A stretch of DNA of 64,000 bases. Origin: Ciceribacter sp. T2.26MG-112.2. GTDB lineage: Bacteria > Pseudomonadota > Alphaproteobacteria > Rhizobiales > Rhizobiaceae. Below are positions 10,368 to 18,611 of the stretch, piece by piece; the first letter of the stretch is position 1; each line of letters begins with the position of its first letter. The translations under genes were made by a program, and so were the position numbers. The DNA is taken from contig NZ_UEYQ01000006.1 in NCBI RefSeq assembly GCF_900492205.1, positions 147,820-211,819 on the forward strand, given 5' to 3'. Below the pieces are notes generated by a model. It was not told the origin of the DNA. It saw only the letters and a list, made by a program, of their open reading frames with translations, and ran no database searches.

Positions 10368-10726
10368 GCGATCAGCTCGTTATAAGCGGCTTCGTCAAGA
10401 AGGGCGTCGGCGTCGGACGGGGTCTTGAGCTTCAGCTTGAAGAACCAGCCGGCCCCTTGAGGGTCGGAGTTAACCAGCGACGGATCGTCGACGATCGCCT
10501 GGTTGATCTCGGTGATCTCGCCGTCGAGCGGACAATAGACTTCCGAGGCCGCCTTGACCGATTCGACGGTGGCGGCATCCGCGCCCTTGTCGAAGGTCGC
10601 GCCGACTTCCGGCAGTTCGACGAAGACCAGGTCGCCCAACTGTTCGGCGGCATGGGTGGTGATGCCGACGGTGGCGATATCGCCCTCGAGCTTCAGCCAT
10701 TCGTGTTCGGCGGTGAATTTCAGCAT
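10364..10726 (-). CDS. gcvH: GcvH, lipoyl carrier protein of the glycine cleavage system
   Basis: A 120-residue H protein. Its lipoylation lysine is Lys58 in [13 protein letters not shown]. The start at 10726 gives the standard [10 protein letters not shown] and is preceded by AGAGGAACATCAC; the frame is open further upstream only through repeat sequence. It shuttles the aminomethyl group between GcvP and GcvT. It overlaps gcvP by 4 bases and is separated from gcvT by a RIME-like repeat. Confidence 0.97.
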   Translation of the reverse strand: MLKFTAEHEWLKLEGDIATVGITTHAAEQLGDLVFVELPEVGATFDKGADAATVESVKAASEVYCPLDGEITEINQAIVDDPSLVNSDPQGAGWFFKLKLKTPSDADALLDEAAYNELIA

Positions 10727-10760
10727 GTGATGTTCCTCTCTTGGTGTGGTGCGAGCGATT

Positions 10761-10880
10761 TGCCCCTCACCCTGACCCACTCCCCGCAGGCGGGGAGTGG
10801 GGATCGGGCAGGCGTTTGCGGCATGCATCCTTCTCCCCGTCAGGACGGGGAGAAGGTGGCGGCAGCCGGATGAGGGGCAA
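10761..10880. repeat. RIME-like palindromic repeat, type A composite, between gcvT and gcvH
   Basis: A 120-bp composite bounded by inverted ends TGCCCCTCA and TGAGGGGCA. Each half contains a strong hairpin: ACTCCCCGCAGGCGGGGAGT around 10780-10799 and CTTCTCCCCGT with its complement around 10830-10855, the latter followed by GGTGGCGGCAGCCGGATGAGG. The same core recurs at 21681, 30261 and 33771. It lies inside the gcv transcript. Confidence 0.85.
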
Positions 10881-10894
10881 TCTCGGTCATGGGT

Positions 10895-12034
10895 TCAGCG
10901 TTTGTAGGTCGGGGTGACGAAGGGCATGGCGGCGACGGTGACGGGCAGGTATTTGCCGCGCACTTCCGCATGGATCCGCGTGCCGGGCTCGGCATGGCTG
11001 GCGGCGACATAGCCCATGGCGACGGGGCCTTCGACACTCGGGCCGAAGCAGCCGGACGTCACTTCGCCCAATTCCGTCTTGCCCTCGGCATCGGCATAGA
11101 GCTTGGCATGCCCGCGCACCGGCGCCTTGCCCTCGGGCTTGAGGCCGACGCGGCGCCGGCTGGTGCCGTTTTCCAGTTCGGACAGGATGCGATCGGCACC
11201 GGGGAAACCGCCGGCGCGGGCGCCGCCCGTGCGGCGAACCTTCTGTATCGCCCATTCGAGGCCCGCCTCGATCGGCGAGGTCGTGGTGTCGATGTCGTTG
11301 CCGTAGAGACAAAGCCCGGCTTCCAGCCGCAGCGAATCACGCGCGCCAAGACCGATCGGCTCGCAGTCCGGATGATCGAGCAGGATGCGCGCCAACTCCT
11401 CGGCCTTGTCGGCCGGAACGGAGATTTCAAATCCGTCTTCGCCGGAATAGCCGGAGCGGGAGACGATGGCCGGAATGTCGTGAAGCGCGACCTCGCGCAC
11501 ATCCATGAACTTCATCGCGTAGAGCCCCGCCCAAAGCTCGGTCAGCACCTTCTCGGCCTTTGGCCCCTGGAGCGCCAGAAGTGCCCGGTCCTCCAGATAG
11601 GTGATGTCGACCCGGTCGGAGATATGCTTCCTCATATGGGCGATGTCGGCCTGCTTGCAGCCGGCGTTGACGACGACCAACAGATGGTCGCCGCGATTGG
11701 CAAACATCAGGTCGTCGAGAATGCAGCCGTTCTCGTCGGTGAAGAAGCCATAGCGCTGCCGGCCTTCCTTCAGGCCGAGAATGTCGACCGGCACCAGCGT
11801 TTCGAGCGCAAGCGCCGCATCCTCGTAAGCGCCGGACTTGGCACGGATCTCAACCTGGCCCATGTGCGAAACGTCGAACAGGCCGCACTTGGCCCGGGTG
11901 TGGAGGTGTTCCTTCAAGACGCCGGCGGGATATTGCACGGGCATGTCATAGCCGGCAAACGGCACCATGCGCGCACCGAGTTCGATATGCAGGTCGTGAA
12001 GCGGGGTCTTCAGGAGTTCGGCGGACTGGTCCAA
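10895..12034 (-). CDS. gcvT: GcvT, aminomethyltransferase (T protein)
   Basis: A 379-residue T protein that transfers the methylene group from lipoyl-GcvH to tetrahydrofolate and releases ammonia. Family features include GARMVPFAGYDMPVQYPAGV and CGLFDVSHMGQVEI near the N-terminus and YSGEDGFEISVP in the middle. I choose TTG at 12034 because it gives the usual start (MDQSAELLKTPLH) and has a GACGGAG site upstream. An in-frame ATG at 12100 would add 22 arginine-rich residues that do not look like family sequence, though it sits right after the riboswitch behind GAGGGGG. First gene of gcvT-H-P. Confidence 0.95.
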   Translation of the reverse strand: MDQSAELLKTPLHDLHIELGARMVPFAGYDMPVQYPAGVLKEHLHTRAKCGLFDVSHMGQVEIRAKSGAYEDAALALETLVPVDILGLKEGRQRYGFFTDENGCILDDLMFANRGDHLLVVVNAGCKQADIAHMRKHISDRVDITYLEDRALLALQGPKAEKVLTELWAGLYAMKFMDVREVALHDIPAIVSRSGYSGEDGFEISVPADKAEELARILLDHPDCEPIGLGARDSLRLEAGLCLYGNDIDTTTSPIEAGLEWAIQKVRRTGGARAGGFPGADRILSELENGTSRRRVGLKPEGKAPVRGHAKLYADAEGKTELGEVTSGCFGPSVEGPVAMGYVAASHAEPGTRIHAEVRGKYLPVTVAAMPFVTPTYKR

Positions 12035-12106
12035 GGGGCGTCTCCGTCTTTGGCGCAGGCGCGCCGGCTCAAGGTCGTGGCACGGTTGTGCCGGTGTCAT
12101 GAGCCC

Positions 12107-12272
12107 CCTCTGTCCGTTTGCCTGAGATTGTTATCCCTTCGGCGCACCCTTCCATGGCGGGAAGGTTTCTCTCCAGAGTTCAAGTCGACGCCCTGCGGTC
12201 CTTTTGCCTGAGAGTTTCCGGGGCGGTTGCTCCTTCGGCACCGGAGTGAACCGGTTTCTCCCTGCAGGGATG
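12107..12272 (-). promoter_or_regulatory. tandem glycine riboswitch upstream of gcvT
   Basis: Two aptamers are readable on the minus strand. Aptamer 1 (12272-12191) is closed by CCCTGC/GCAGGG and holds GCCGAAGGAGCAA and AACTCTCAGGCAAAAGGACC. Aptamer 2 (12180-12107) is closed by CTCTG/CAGAG and holds GCCGAAGGGATAA and ATCTCAGGCAAACGGAC. These are the hallmarks of the glycine (gcvT) class, which usually switches gcv expression on when glycine is high. Confidence 0.95.
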
Positions 12273-12277
12273 CGGCA

Positions 12278-12305
12278 ATTATCGGGCCGAACGGTCGCTT
12301 GGCAA
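12278..12305 (-). promoter_or_regulatory. promoter of the gcvTHP operon
   Basis: On the minus strand TTGCCA (12305-12300) and GATAAT (12283-12278) are separated by 16 bases, a good sigma-70 match. The expected start, about 12271, coincides with the first base of riboswitch aptamer 1, which supports both calls. Confidence 0.72.
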
Positions 12306-12511
12306 GAGGCAAAGGTCGCCTGAGAACAAATATTTGTCGCTGCCGCTTCATGCATGCGTTCGCGCAAGCGGCGCGTCCGGCCGGTCGTCACTGTTTGCGA
12401 AGGATCAAAGACGTGGTGGCGCCAATCCGCGACAAGGGGGCGCCCGCAAACACGAGGGCTTTGATTTCCGGCCGAAAGCCGCTAAGGAATCGGCTCGTTC
12501 GGAGGAATGCG

Positions 12512-12883
12512 ATGTCGAAGGTACAGTTGATGAGGGGCGGTCTGCTGCGCATTCTTTGCGCATTCGCTCTTCTATCGCTTTCCTTCGCCCACAAGCCGCC
12601 GCAGGTCATGGCCGCCGCCTATGCGGCGATTTCGCTGCAGTTGCCGGATGGCACTTATGCTGACATGTGCATCGGCGATGCGGCGACCAAGCATCCGATG
12701 GTGCGCCAGTTCTGCGAAGCATGTCTGCTGGCCTCCTCGGCATTGTTGCCGCTACCGGATGAGGGAGCCTGGCTCCTGAGCAGCTTCGCTTCGCTGGAGA
12801 ATCAGCTGGGGGAGCCGCGAAACCTTCCTGAACGCCGTACCAGCCTGCGCCAGCGAGCGCGTGCTCCTCCTGCAATTGCCTGA
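12512..12883 (+). CDS. DUF2946-like small exported protein upstream of PCuAC
   Basis: A 123-residue product. Residues about 8-27 are a hydrophobic signal or anchor (LLRILCAFALLSLSFA), followed by a short domain with FCEACLLASSALLP, resembling the CPxC-type segment of DUF2946 proteins that often sit beside copper genes. GGAGG at 12501-12505 supports ATG 12512. It is followed 89 bases later by a PCuAC copper chaperone, so a copper or cytochrome oxidase link is inferred. The C-terminal part is Arg-rich and Pro-rich and of lower confidence. Confidence 0.62.
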   Translation: MSKVQLMRGGLLRILCAFALLSLSFAHKPPQVMAAAYAAISLQLPDGTYADMCIGDAATKHPMVRQFCEACLLASSALLPLPDEGAWLLSSFASLENQLGEPRNLPERRTSLRQRARAPPAIA

Positions 12884-12972
12884 TTTTGCACTCTCGCCTT
12901 CAAGTGAAATCAAGCAAGTCGCGGAAGATCGTGGCCGTGGAAGGCCACGCACGAAACCGCTGGAGAACGAAA

Positions 12973-13497
12973 ATGAACGTATTCAGAACTCTCACCCTCG
13001 TCGCCCTCTTTGCGTCCGCTGCCGTCGCGCAGATGGAAGGCCATCAGATGCAAGGCCACGGCGCGATGGATGGCACGGGCATGGTTGGCGCCAATCCCGG
13101 AACGATGCAGGTCGTCAAGCTCGGCGACATCGAACTCATGGCGGGCTACACCCGAGCCATGCTGCCGAACCAGCCCGTCGGCGGCGGTTTCATCACCATC
13201 AAGAACACCGGTTCGGCCGATGACGTGCTGATCGCCGCCGAATCTCCGGCTTCCGGCCGCGTTGAACTGCATGAAATGGCCGTGGTGAACGATGTCATGA
13301 CCATGCGGCAGCTGAAGGGCGGAATTCCGGTCCCGGCCGGTGAGACGGTCGAGCTGAAGCCGGGTGGCCTGCACTTGATGTTCATGGACGTGAAGGAGCC
13401 TTTTGTCGAAGGGGGCCAGGTCTCCGTGAAGCTGACCTTCGAAAAGGCCGGGACAGTCGACGTCGTTCTGCCGATCGGGCCGGTCAAGGGCATGTAA
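12973..13497 (+). CDS. periplasmic copper chaperone, PCuAC domain
   Basis: A 174-residue protein with a signal peptide (residues 1-19, ending AAVAQ), a Met/His-rich stretch (MEGHQMQGHGAMDG) and a PCuAC domain. The Cu(I)-binding pattern is visible: ELHEMAVVNDVMTMRQL and GGLHLMFMD provide the H, M, H, M ligands. Such proteins deliver copper to cytochrome oxidase in the periplasm, which fits the cbb3 oxidase genes later in the window. ATG 12973 follows GGAGAACGAAA. A hairpin terminator follows. Confidence 0.92.
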   Translation: MNVFRTLTLVALFASAAVAQMEGHQMQGHGAMDGTGMVGANPGTMQVVKLGDIELMAGYTRAMLPNQPVGGGFITIKNTGSADDVLIAAESPASGRVELHEMAVVNDVMTMRQLKGGIPVPAGETVELKPGGLHLMFMDVKEPFVEGGQVSVKLTFEKAGTVDVVLPIGPVKGM

Positions 13498-13517
13498 TGC
13501 AGGCAGGAATACCGAGA

Positions 13518-13549
13518 GGGCCGCGGCGGTTTTCCGCCGTGGCCCCTTT
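13518..13549 (+). terminator. hairpin terminator after the PCuAC gene
   Basis: A 12-bp stem (13518-13529 with 13534-13545, one G-T pair), TTTT loop, then CCTTTC. The T tract is weak. It lies between convergent genes. Confidence 0.6.
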
Positions 13550-13577
13550 CATGTGGTGGCTTGTCCCCGATCCGGCC

Positions 13578-13853
13578 TCAGGCGGCCGAGTTCTTGTAGG
13601 CCTCGAGCGTGTCCTTGAGACTGGCTTGGGCCAGGTTCTTCTGGCTCGCGGTCAGGAAGTAGAGCGCCAGCGCCGGCGGCTGCACTATATTGACGAGCGC
13701 CCTGAGCTGAAAGTCCTCGCTGGTGGCGGCCTTCTCGGCGAGCAGGCGGGTGCTCTCCTCGACAAAGGCGTTGCGCGAGGTCCGCTGCGGCGGTTTGGAA
13801 TTCTCCATCGCATAGGCGGCTGTCGTGGCCGAGACTGTGACGACCTGGGTCAT
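13578..13853 (-). CDS. hypothetical protein, about 91 residues
   Basis: I do not recognise this family. The product starts MTQVVTVSATTAAYAMENSKP and is predicted largely helical and soluble, with a central NAFVEESTRLLAEKAATSED segment and a moderately hydrophobic IVQPPALALYFLTASQ stretch. It ends EAYKNSAA. A TTG four codons upstream (13865) is an alternative start. It is convergent with the PCuAC gene. The 282-base region up to the next gene holds no recognisable feature. Confidence 0.6.
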   Translation of the reverse strand: MTQVVTVSATTAAYAMENSKPPQRTSRNAFVEESTRLLAEKAATSEDFQLRALVNIVQPPALALYFLTASQKNLAQASLKDTLEAYKNSAA

Positions 13854-14135
13854 TGGCTTCACCAATCCATTATTTGATCGAGCGATGCTACACCATGCGG
13901 GTCTCCGCTTCTTTAAATCGAAAGGTCTAGTTTTACTAAAATACTATGAGGCGATGTGATATTGTTCAGTGTTGAATTATTACGTGCAGCAGGCCCCCCG
14001 AACCCGCCGATGCGCTTGCAATTGCGGTGCGATCTGTCATTTTCCAGCTGAATTTGCGCTCGTCGCAATTGTTCTGAGAGACAACATTCAGGCCCCCGGC
14101 GCCAGCCAGGCGACGGATGGGGGGAGGGAGCAAGC

Positions 14136-14672
14136 ATGATCATTCTCGTCGGCTATGTGAGCATCGAGGGGCAGTCGAAGAAGATTGCCGAAACGATTGC
14201 CGCCCAGATCGAAAAAGGCGGCGATCGCGCCGTCCTGTTCAACGTGGTCACCGGTGCCGAATATGGCGTCGACCATCCGCAGGCGGTCATTCTTTGCGCA
14301 CCCATCCACGCCGGTCGTTACCCGGCACCGTTCGTCGACTTCGTCGAGCGGGAGCGCGACTGGCTGAAATCCGTGCCGAGCGCTTTTGTGTCGGTTTCGC
14401 TCTTCATTCGCAGCGAGTTTGCCGAAGAGCGGGAGGAAGCCATGCATTTCCCCGACGCGCTGATGGCGCAGACCGGCTGGACGCCGGGCATGGTTCACCA
14501 TGCGGCCGGTGCCCTTCGCTACACGGAATACGACTTCTTCAAGCGCTGGATGGCCAAACGCCTGGCCGAGCGCGAAGGCGCACCGACCGACGTCAAGCAG
14601 ATCCACGAGTTCACCGACTGGACGGCGCTCGAAGGCTTCACCAAGCAGTTTCTGGCCGCTGCGAAGGCCTGA
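14136..14672 (+). CDS. HemG-like flavodoxin-domain protein (protoporphyrinogen oxidase type)
   Basis: A 178-residue flavodoxin-fold protein. The FMN-binding start (MIILVGYVSIEGQSKKIAETIA) and the HemG-type middle (AVILCAPIHAGRYPAPFVDFVE and SVSLFIRSEFAEER) match the menaquinone-dependent protoporphyrinogen IX dehydrogenase family. The C-terminus (DWTALEGFTKQFL) also fits. GGGGGGAGGGAGC precedes ATG 14136. Rhizobia use HemJ as a rule, so whether this is a true heme enzyme or another flavodoxin-like reductase is open. Confidence 0.8.
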   Translation: MIILVGYVSIEGQSKKIAETIAAQIEKGGDRAVLFNVVTGAEYGVDHPQAVILCAPIHAGRYPAPFVDFVERERDWLKSVPSAFVSVSLFIRSEFAEEREEAMHFPDALMAQTGWTPGMVHHAAGALRYTEYDFFKRWMAKRLAEREGAPTDVKQIHEFTDWTALEGFTKQFLAAAKA

Positions 14673-14680
14673 TCGTTTCC

Positions 14681-14707
14681 CCGCCGGCTTCGGCCGGCGG
14701 CTCTTTC
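14681..14707 (+). terminator. rho-independent terminator after the HemG-like gene
   Basis: CCGCCGGC (14681-14688), TTCG loop and GCCGGCGG (14693-14700), followed by CTCTTTCTTGTTC. An 8-bp GC stem with a UUCG tetraloop. Confidence 0.78.
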
Positions 14708-14745
14708 TTGTTCGTCGAATAGGCGGACCGGGCAAGTGAGGACGT

Positions 14746-15123
14746 ATGAATCACATCCTGCTGGTTGCCTTTGGCGGGGCTCTTGGTTCCGTTTGCCGCT
14801 ATCTGGTCGGCATCGGCGCGCTGAGGCTCATGGGTCCGTCCTTCCCCTGGGGTACGCTCACCGTCAATGTCGCCGGCTCGTTTGCCATTGGCGTGCTGGC
14901 CGAACTGATCGTCGCCCGTTTCGGCGCCTCCGCCGAGCTGCGGCTTCTGCTGATCACCGGTTTTCTCGGCGGCTTCACCACCTTCTCCGCCTTCGCGCTT
15001 GATGCCGTCACCTTGTTCGAGCGGGGCGCTTCGCTCGCGGCCACCATCTACCTCGTCCTCAGCATCGGCGCTTCCATTGCCGCCGCGATCGCCGGCATTG
15101 GCCTGATGCGTTCACTGCTCTGA
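14746..15123 (+). CDS. crcB: CrcB/Fluc fluoride channel
   Basis: A 125-residue membrane protein of the Fluc family that exports fluoride as a dual-topology dimer. Four hydrophobic segments are visible, with the conserved GGALGSVCRY near the N-terminus, TLTVNVAGSFAIG (the channel Asn) and GFLGGFTTFSAFALD (the phenylalanine-box region). No fluoride riboswitch was recognised in the 73 bases before it, which mostly hold the preceding terminator. Gene length is typical. Confidence 0.95.
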   Translation: MNHILLVAFGGALGSVCRYLVGIGALRLMGPSFPWGTLTVNVAGSFAIGVLAELIVARFGASAELRLLLITGFLGGFTTFSAFALDAVTLFERGASLAATIYLVLSIGASIAAAIAGIGLMRSLL

Positions 15124-15220
15124 CCGGTTTTCCTGTTTCCATCTTCGGTCGAAATGCTCTAAAGCCCTGCTTAAGACGAGATCTGCGGGCTTTTCCGCAG
15201 CAGTGACCGAAAGATTGGCT

Positions 15221-16213
15221 ATGGCAGGCATCGAACATATCACCGTGGAGAACGACGAGGCAGGCATGCGTCTGGACCGTTGGTTCAAGGTGCATTTCCC
15301 CGGCCTCGGCTTCGGCCAGTTGCAAAAGCTGCTGCGCTCCGGCCAGGTGCGTGTCGATGGCGGCCGGGTGAAGACCGATGCCCGCGTGCAGCCGGGACAG
15401 GTGGTGCGCGTCCCGCCTCTGGACGTGGACCTCAAGATCAAGGCCGGGCCGATCGGCGCGCATGATCTGAAACATTCCGAGGATGGCGAGCTTCTGTCGC
15501 GCATGCTGCTGCACGAGGACGAAAAGGTGTTCGTGCTCAACAAGCCGGCCGGGCTTGCCGTGCAGGGCGGCTCGGGCCTGACCCGTCATATCGACAAGAT
15601 GCTCGAAGCCTGGACCAGCAAGAAGGGCGAGAAGCCGCGCCTTGTGCACCGGCTCGACCGCGACACCTCCGGCGTCCTGGTGGTTGCCCGCACGCGCGGT
15701 GCGGCCCAGAAACTGACCGCCGCCTTCCGCGAGCGTGATACCCACAAGACCTACTGGGCGCTGGTCAAGGGTGTGCCGCGCAAGCACGAGGACAAGATCT
15801 CCACCTGGCTGGTCAAGGACCAGACCGACGAGGGCGACCGGATGCGCGTCGCCAGGCACGGCGAGGACGGCGCCGATCACGCCGTGTCCTACTACCGCGT
15901 CATCGATACCGCCGCGCAGAATCTCGCCTGGCTGGAAATGGAGCCCTATACCGGCCGTACCCACCAGTTGCGCATTCATGCGCTGCATATCGGCCATCCG
16001 ATCATCGGCGATCCGAAGTATTTCATCGACGACCACAACTGGGATTTCCCCGGCGGCGTCCAGAAGCGATTGCATCTGCATGCGCGCCGCATCGACATCC
16101 CGCATCCGAACGGCGGGCGCCTGAAGGTCACCGCGCCGCTGTCCCCCCACATGGTGCAGACGTGGAACCTGCTGGGCTTCGACCAGGCCGACGGGGACGG
16201 CGAGGCAGAATGA
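15221..16213 (+). CDS. RluA-family 23S rRNA pseudouridine synthase (RluC/RluD type)
   Basis: A 330-residue protein with an N-terminal S4 domain (about residues 10-75: AGMRLDRWFKVHFPG, then LLRSGQVRVDGGRVK) and an RluA catalytic domain. The catalytic aspartate is in RLVHRLDRDTSGVLV, and YTGRTHQLRIH is the second conserved motif. ATG 15221 gives the usual start; a GTG at 15203 is possible. Its stop overlaps the start of the next gene (ATGA), indicating coupling. Confidence 0.93.
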   Translation: MAGIEHITVENDEAGMRLDRWFKVHFPGLGFGQLQKLLRSGQVRVDGGRVKTDARVQPGQVVRVPPLDVDLKIKAGPIGAHDLKHSEDGELLSRMLLHEDEKVFVLNKPAGLAVQGGSGLTRHIDKMLEAWTSKKGEKPRLVHRLDRDTSGVLVVARTRGAAQKLTAAFRERDTHKTYWALVKGVPRKHEDKISTWLVKDQTDEGDRMRVARHGEDGADHAVSYYRVIDTAAQNLAWLEMEPYTGRTHQLRIHALHIGHPIIGDPKYFIDDHNWDFPGGVQKRLHLHARRIDIPHPNGGRLKVTAPLSPHMVQTWNLLGFDQADGDGEAE

Positions 16214-16863
16214 AACTCGTCCTGTTCGATTGCGACGGTACGCTCGTCGACAGCGTCGCCCTGATCCACGAGGTCATGGTGCGGACCTTCCGCCATTTCG
16301 GCAAGGCCGAGCCCTCGGTCGCCGCCACCAAGGCGATCATCGGGCTGACCCTCGACATCGCGATTGCCCGCATCGACGGCAAGCCGCATGCCGACCCGGA
16401 AGCCGTGGCGATGATGGCCCACTATAAGGACATCTTTCTCGGCGTCCGCGGCGAGCTCGGTTTCCAGGAGCCGCTCTTCCCTGGCATTGCAGACCTGATT
16501 GCCGCCCTTTCGGCGCGCGAGGACGTGCTGATCGGCGCGGTCACCGGCAAGTCGCGCCGCGGTCTCGACATGGTGCTTGAAACCCACGGCTTCACGTCCC
16601 ATTTCTTTGTTTTCCGCACGGCCGACGACTGCCCGTCCAAGCCGCACCCGGCCATGGTCAGCGAGTGCTGCGACCAGGCGGGCATCGTGCCGGCCGATAC
16701 CGTCGTCATCGGCGATGCGGTCTACGACATGCAGATGGCGAAGGCCGCAGGCGCGACCGCGATCGGCGTGTCCTGGGGCTATGCTAGCGTCGAGCAATTG
16801 TGGGCCGCCGGCGCCGATGCGGTGGTCGACCGCCCGGCCGACATCCTGACTTACATTCACTGA
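16210..16863 (+). CDS. HAD-superfamily hydrolase, Gph-like
   Basis: A 217-residue haloacid dehalogenase-type phosphatase. Motif I is FDCDGTLVDS (residues 6-15), motif II/III is GAVTGKSRRGLD and motif IV is VVIGDAVYDMQMAKAAGA. The helical cap between motifs I and II places it with phosphoglycolate phosphatase/beta-phosphoglucomutase types. The true substrate is unknown. It overlaps the pseudouridine synthase gene by 4 bases and is followed by the ATP12 chaperone gene after 10 bases, so these three are probably one operon, a common alphaproteobacterial arrangement. Confidence 0.9.
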   Translation: MKLVLFDCDGTLVDSVALIHEVMVRTFRHFGKAEPSVAATKAIIGLTLDIAIARIDGKPHADPEAVAMMAHYKDIFLGVRGELGFQEPLFPGIADLIAALSAREDVLIGAVTGKSRRGLDMVLETHGFTSHFFVFRTADDCPSKPHPAMVSECCDQAGIVPADTVVIGDAVYDMQMAKAAGATAIGVSWGYASVEQLWAAGADAVVDRPADILTYIH

Positions 16864-16873
16864 GGTTATACCG

Positions 16874-17665
16874 ATGCGCGACGAGTTGAGCGTTTTCGTC
16901 CCCGAACAGAGCGATGCCGATCCGGTGCGCCGGGCGCAGATCCAGATGAAGAAGCCGCAGGCCAAGCGCTTCTATACGGAGGTGACGGTCGAACCGGAGG
17001 GCGATGCCTTTGCCGTCAAGCTCGACGGACGTGCCGTCAAGACGCCGGGCAAGAAGCCTCTGGCGCTTCCGACCCGCACTGCCGCCGAACTGGTTGCCGC
17101 CGAATGGCGCGCCCAGGGCGAGACCATCAATCCCGAAGACATGCCGGCGACCCGCCTTGCCAATACGGCGATCGATGCGGTGGCGGACCAGGCCGAGGCG
17201 GTGTTCGAAGATATCGTACGCTACAGCGGAAGCGATCTGTTGTGCTACCGCGCCGACGGCCCGCAGGAACTGGTCGACCGCCAGCGTGATCGCTGGGATC
17301 CGGTTCTGTCCTGGCTGGCCGAGACCCATTGGGCCCGGTTCATCCTGGTCGAGGGCGTGATCCACCAGGAACAGCCGGCGGAGGCCGTGGCCGCCTTCGC
17401 CGCGGCACTTCAGACGGAGCGCTCGCCGCTGGCCTTGTCCTGTCTGCATGTCATGACGACCATCACCGGCTCGGCCATGCTGACGCTGGCCCTTCGCGAC
17501 CGGCACCTGACGCTCGAAGAGGTCTGGGCGCTTGCCCATCTCGACGAGGACTGGACCGACGAGCACTGGGGCGTCGATGCGGAAGCCGAGGCGCGCCGCG
17601 CCAAGCGGTTCACCGAAATCGCCGCCGCCGCGGCCATGCTCGAGGCGCTGCGCGTCACGGATTAA
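16874..17665 (+). CDS. ATP12-family F1-ATPase assembly chaperone
   Basis: A 263-residue ATP12 chaperone, which in mitochondria binds F1 alpha subunits during assembly and is confined in bacteria mainly to alphaproteobacteria. Family features: KRFYTEVTVEPEGDAFAVKLDGRAVKTPGKKPL at about residues 34-66 (split here by position, not quoted in full elsewhere), then RYSGSDLLCYRADGP and HLDEDWTDEHWG. The last motif is diagnostic of the family. It is third in the rluA-HAD-ATP12 group. Confidence 0.93.
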   Translation: MRDELSVFVPEQSDADPVRRAQIQMKKPQAKRFYTEVTVEPEGDAFAVKLDGRAVKTPGKKPLALPTRTAAELVAAEWRAQGETINPEDMPATRLANTAIDAVADQAEAVFEDIVRYSGSDLLCYRADGPQELVDRQRDRWDPVLSWLAETHWARFILVEGVIHQEQPAEAVAAFAAALQTERSPLALSCLHVMTTITGSAMLTLALRDRHLTLEEVWALAHLDEDWTDEHWGVDAEAEARRAKRFTEIAAAAAMLEALRVTD

Positions 17666-17728
17666 CGGTCCGCTAACCATAAAAGTGGGACCCTCTGGCG
17701 GAATAGAATCATCCGTCCGGGGTTTTCC

Positions 17729-18448
17729 ATGTTTGCGCGCTTCTTCAAGCTTGGCTTCGCGCTGTTGTTGTTCGGCGCACTGGCCTCCTGCACCCTCACC
17801 AACAGCCGGCCCATCACGCGGCCGCTCAGCTATCATGTGCGCGACGTCACCGTGATCGCCGATGCGACTGTCCCGACGCGGATCATGGCCGGCGTCGATC
17901 GGCGGGTGTCTGCCGCTATCGCCGCGACACGGCCGCCGGCCGGTGCCGAGCGGGTGGTCGTTCTCGTGCGGATCGAAAGGTTGGGCTTTGGGTTCAACGC
18001 CCGCCGGAAGCTCCAGACGGCACGCTTCTCCGTCACCGCCGTCTCGGTGGAGACGGGCCATCCGGTCGCGACGGGAAGCTTCTTGGTCAATAATCCGACC
18101 AACGATCCGATGATGGCCGAGGAGAGCCTGGCCGAGGAGATCGCCAGCCGCGTGCGCTTCGCCTTCTCGCTTGCCGCGCCGTCGCTGCGCAAGGTGGTCC
18201 GGCCGCCGCGCACGCAATCCACCCGTCTGAAGACGGCCTTGGCCCCTGAAGCGCCCGCGGTCGTTGCACCCTCTGCCGCGATCCTGACCGAACCCGTCCC
18301 GGCAGTTCCTCCGGCACCCCCGGCAATCCCCGCCGGGGCAATCGAAACGAATATCGAAGAGGGTGCCAGCGGCGTGGTAAAGCTCGGCGGCGCGGCCCCG
18401 ATCGTCCCTTGCGACCCGGCCAACGACGCGAACTGCACCGCGCCCTAG
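17729..18448 (+). CDS. hypothetical lipoprotein
   Basis: A 239-residue lipoprotein. The N-terminus is a type II signal peptide with lipobox LASC (Cys at residue 22), followed by an alpha/beta domain (residues about 30-160; VVVLVRIERLGFGFNARR) and a Pro/Ala-rich low-complexity segment (about 170-210). The last residues hold a C-D-P-A-N-D-A-N-C pair that could form a disulfide. I do not recognise a named family; similar proteins are found next to ATP12 in rhizobia. It is followed by a repeat and the cobalamin riboswitch. Confidence 0.8.
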   Translation: MFARFFKLGFALLLFGALASCTLTNSRPITRPLSYHVRDVTVIADATVPTRIMAGVDRRVSAAIAATRPPAGAERVVVLVRIERLGFGFNARRKLQTARFSVTAVSVETGHPVATGSFLVNNPTNDPMMAEESLAEEIASRVRFAFSLAAPSLRKVVRPPRTQSTRLKTALAPEAPAVVAPSAAILTEPVPAVPPAPPAIPAGAIETNIEEGASGVVKLGGAAPIVPCDPANDANCTAP

Positions 18449-18465
18449 CCCTGAGCCGTTCCAGA

Positions 18466-18510
18466 GCATGTCTCGCGAAAGTGGACACCGGTTTCGGGAA
18501 GAGGACATGC
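18466..18510. repeat. dispersed alphaproteobacterial-type palindromic repeat
   Basis: GCATGTC (18466-18472) and GACATGC (18504-18510) form the ends of a 45-base imperfect palindrome that encloses CGCGAAAGTGGACACCGG. This AAAGTGGACACCGGTTT core resembles a dispersed repeat seen between genes in many rhizobia (from memory, not checked by search). It may extend on to about 18570. It differs from the type A and B repeats of the window. Confidence 0.55.
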
Positions 18511-18611
18511 GAAAAGAGCCAGAACCTCAAACCTGCGGAGCGAATCTGAAAGATCGCGACAGGCTTTAGCGTTCGATTGACTCGGATACGGCTTCCACCT
18601 ATTCCAGAGAT

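Noticed and set aside
10727..10894. Small gene or terminator between gcvT and gcvH
   Set aside because: The hairpins belong to a repeat found elsewhere, lack a T tract, and gcvT-H-P behave as one operon behind one riboswitch.
12886..12972. N-terminal extension of the PCuAC protein
   Set aside because: The upstream in-frame codons are basic and would bury the signal peptide; ATG 12973 has a proper ribosome site and signal sequence.
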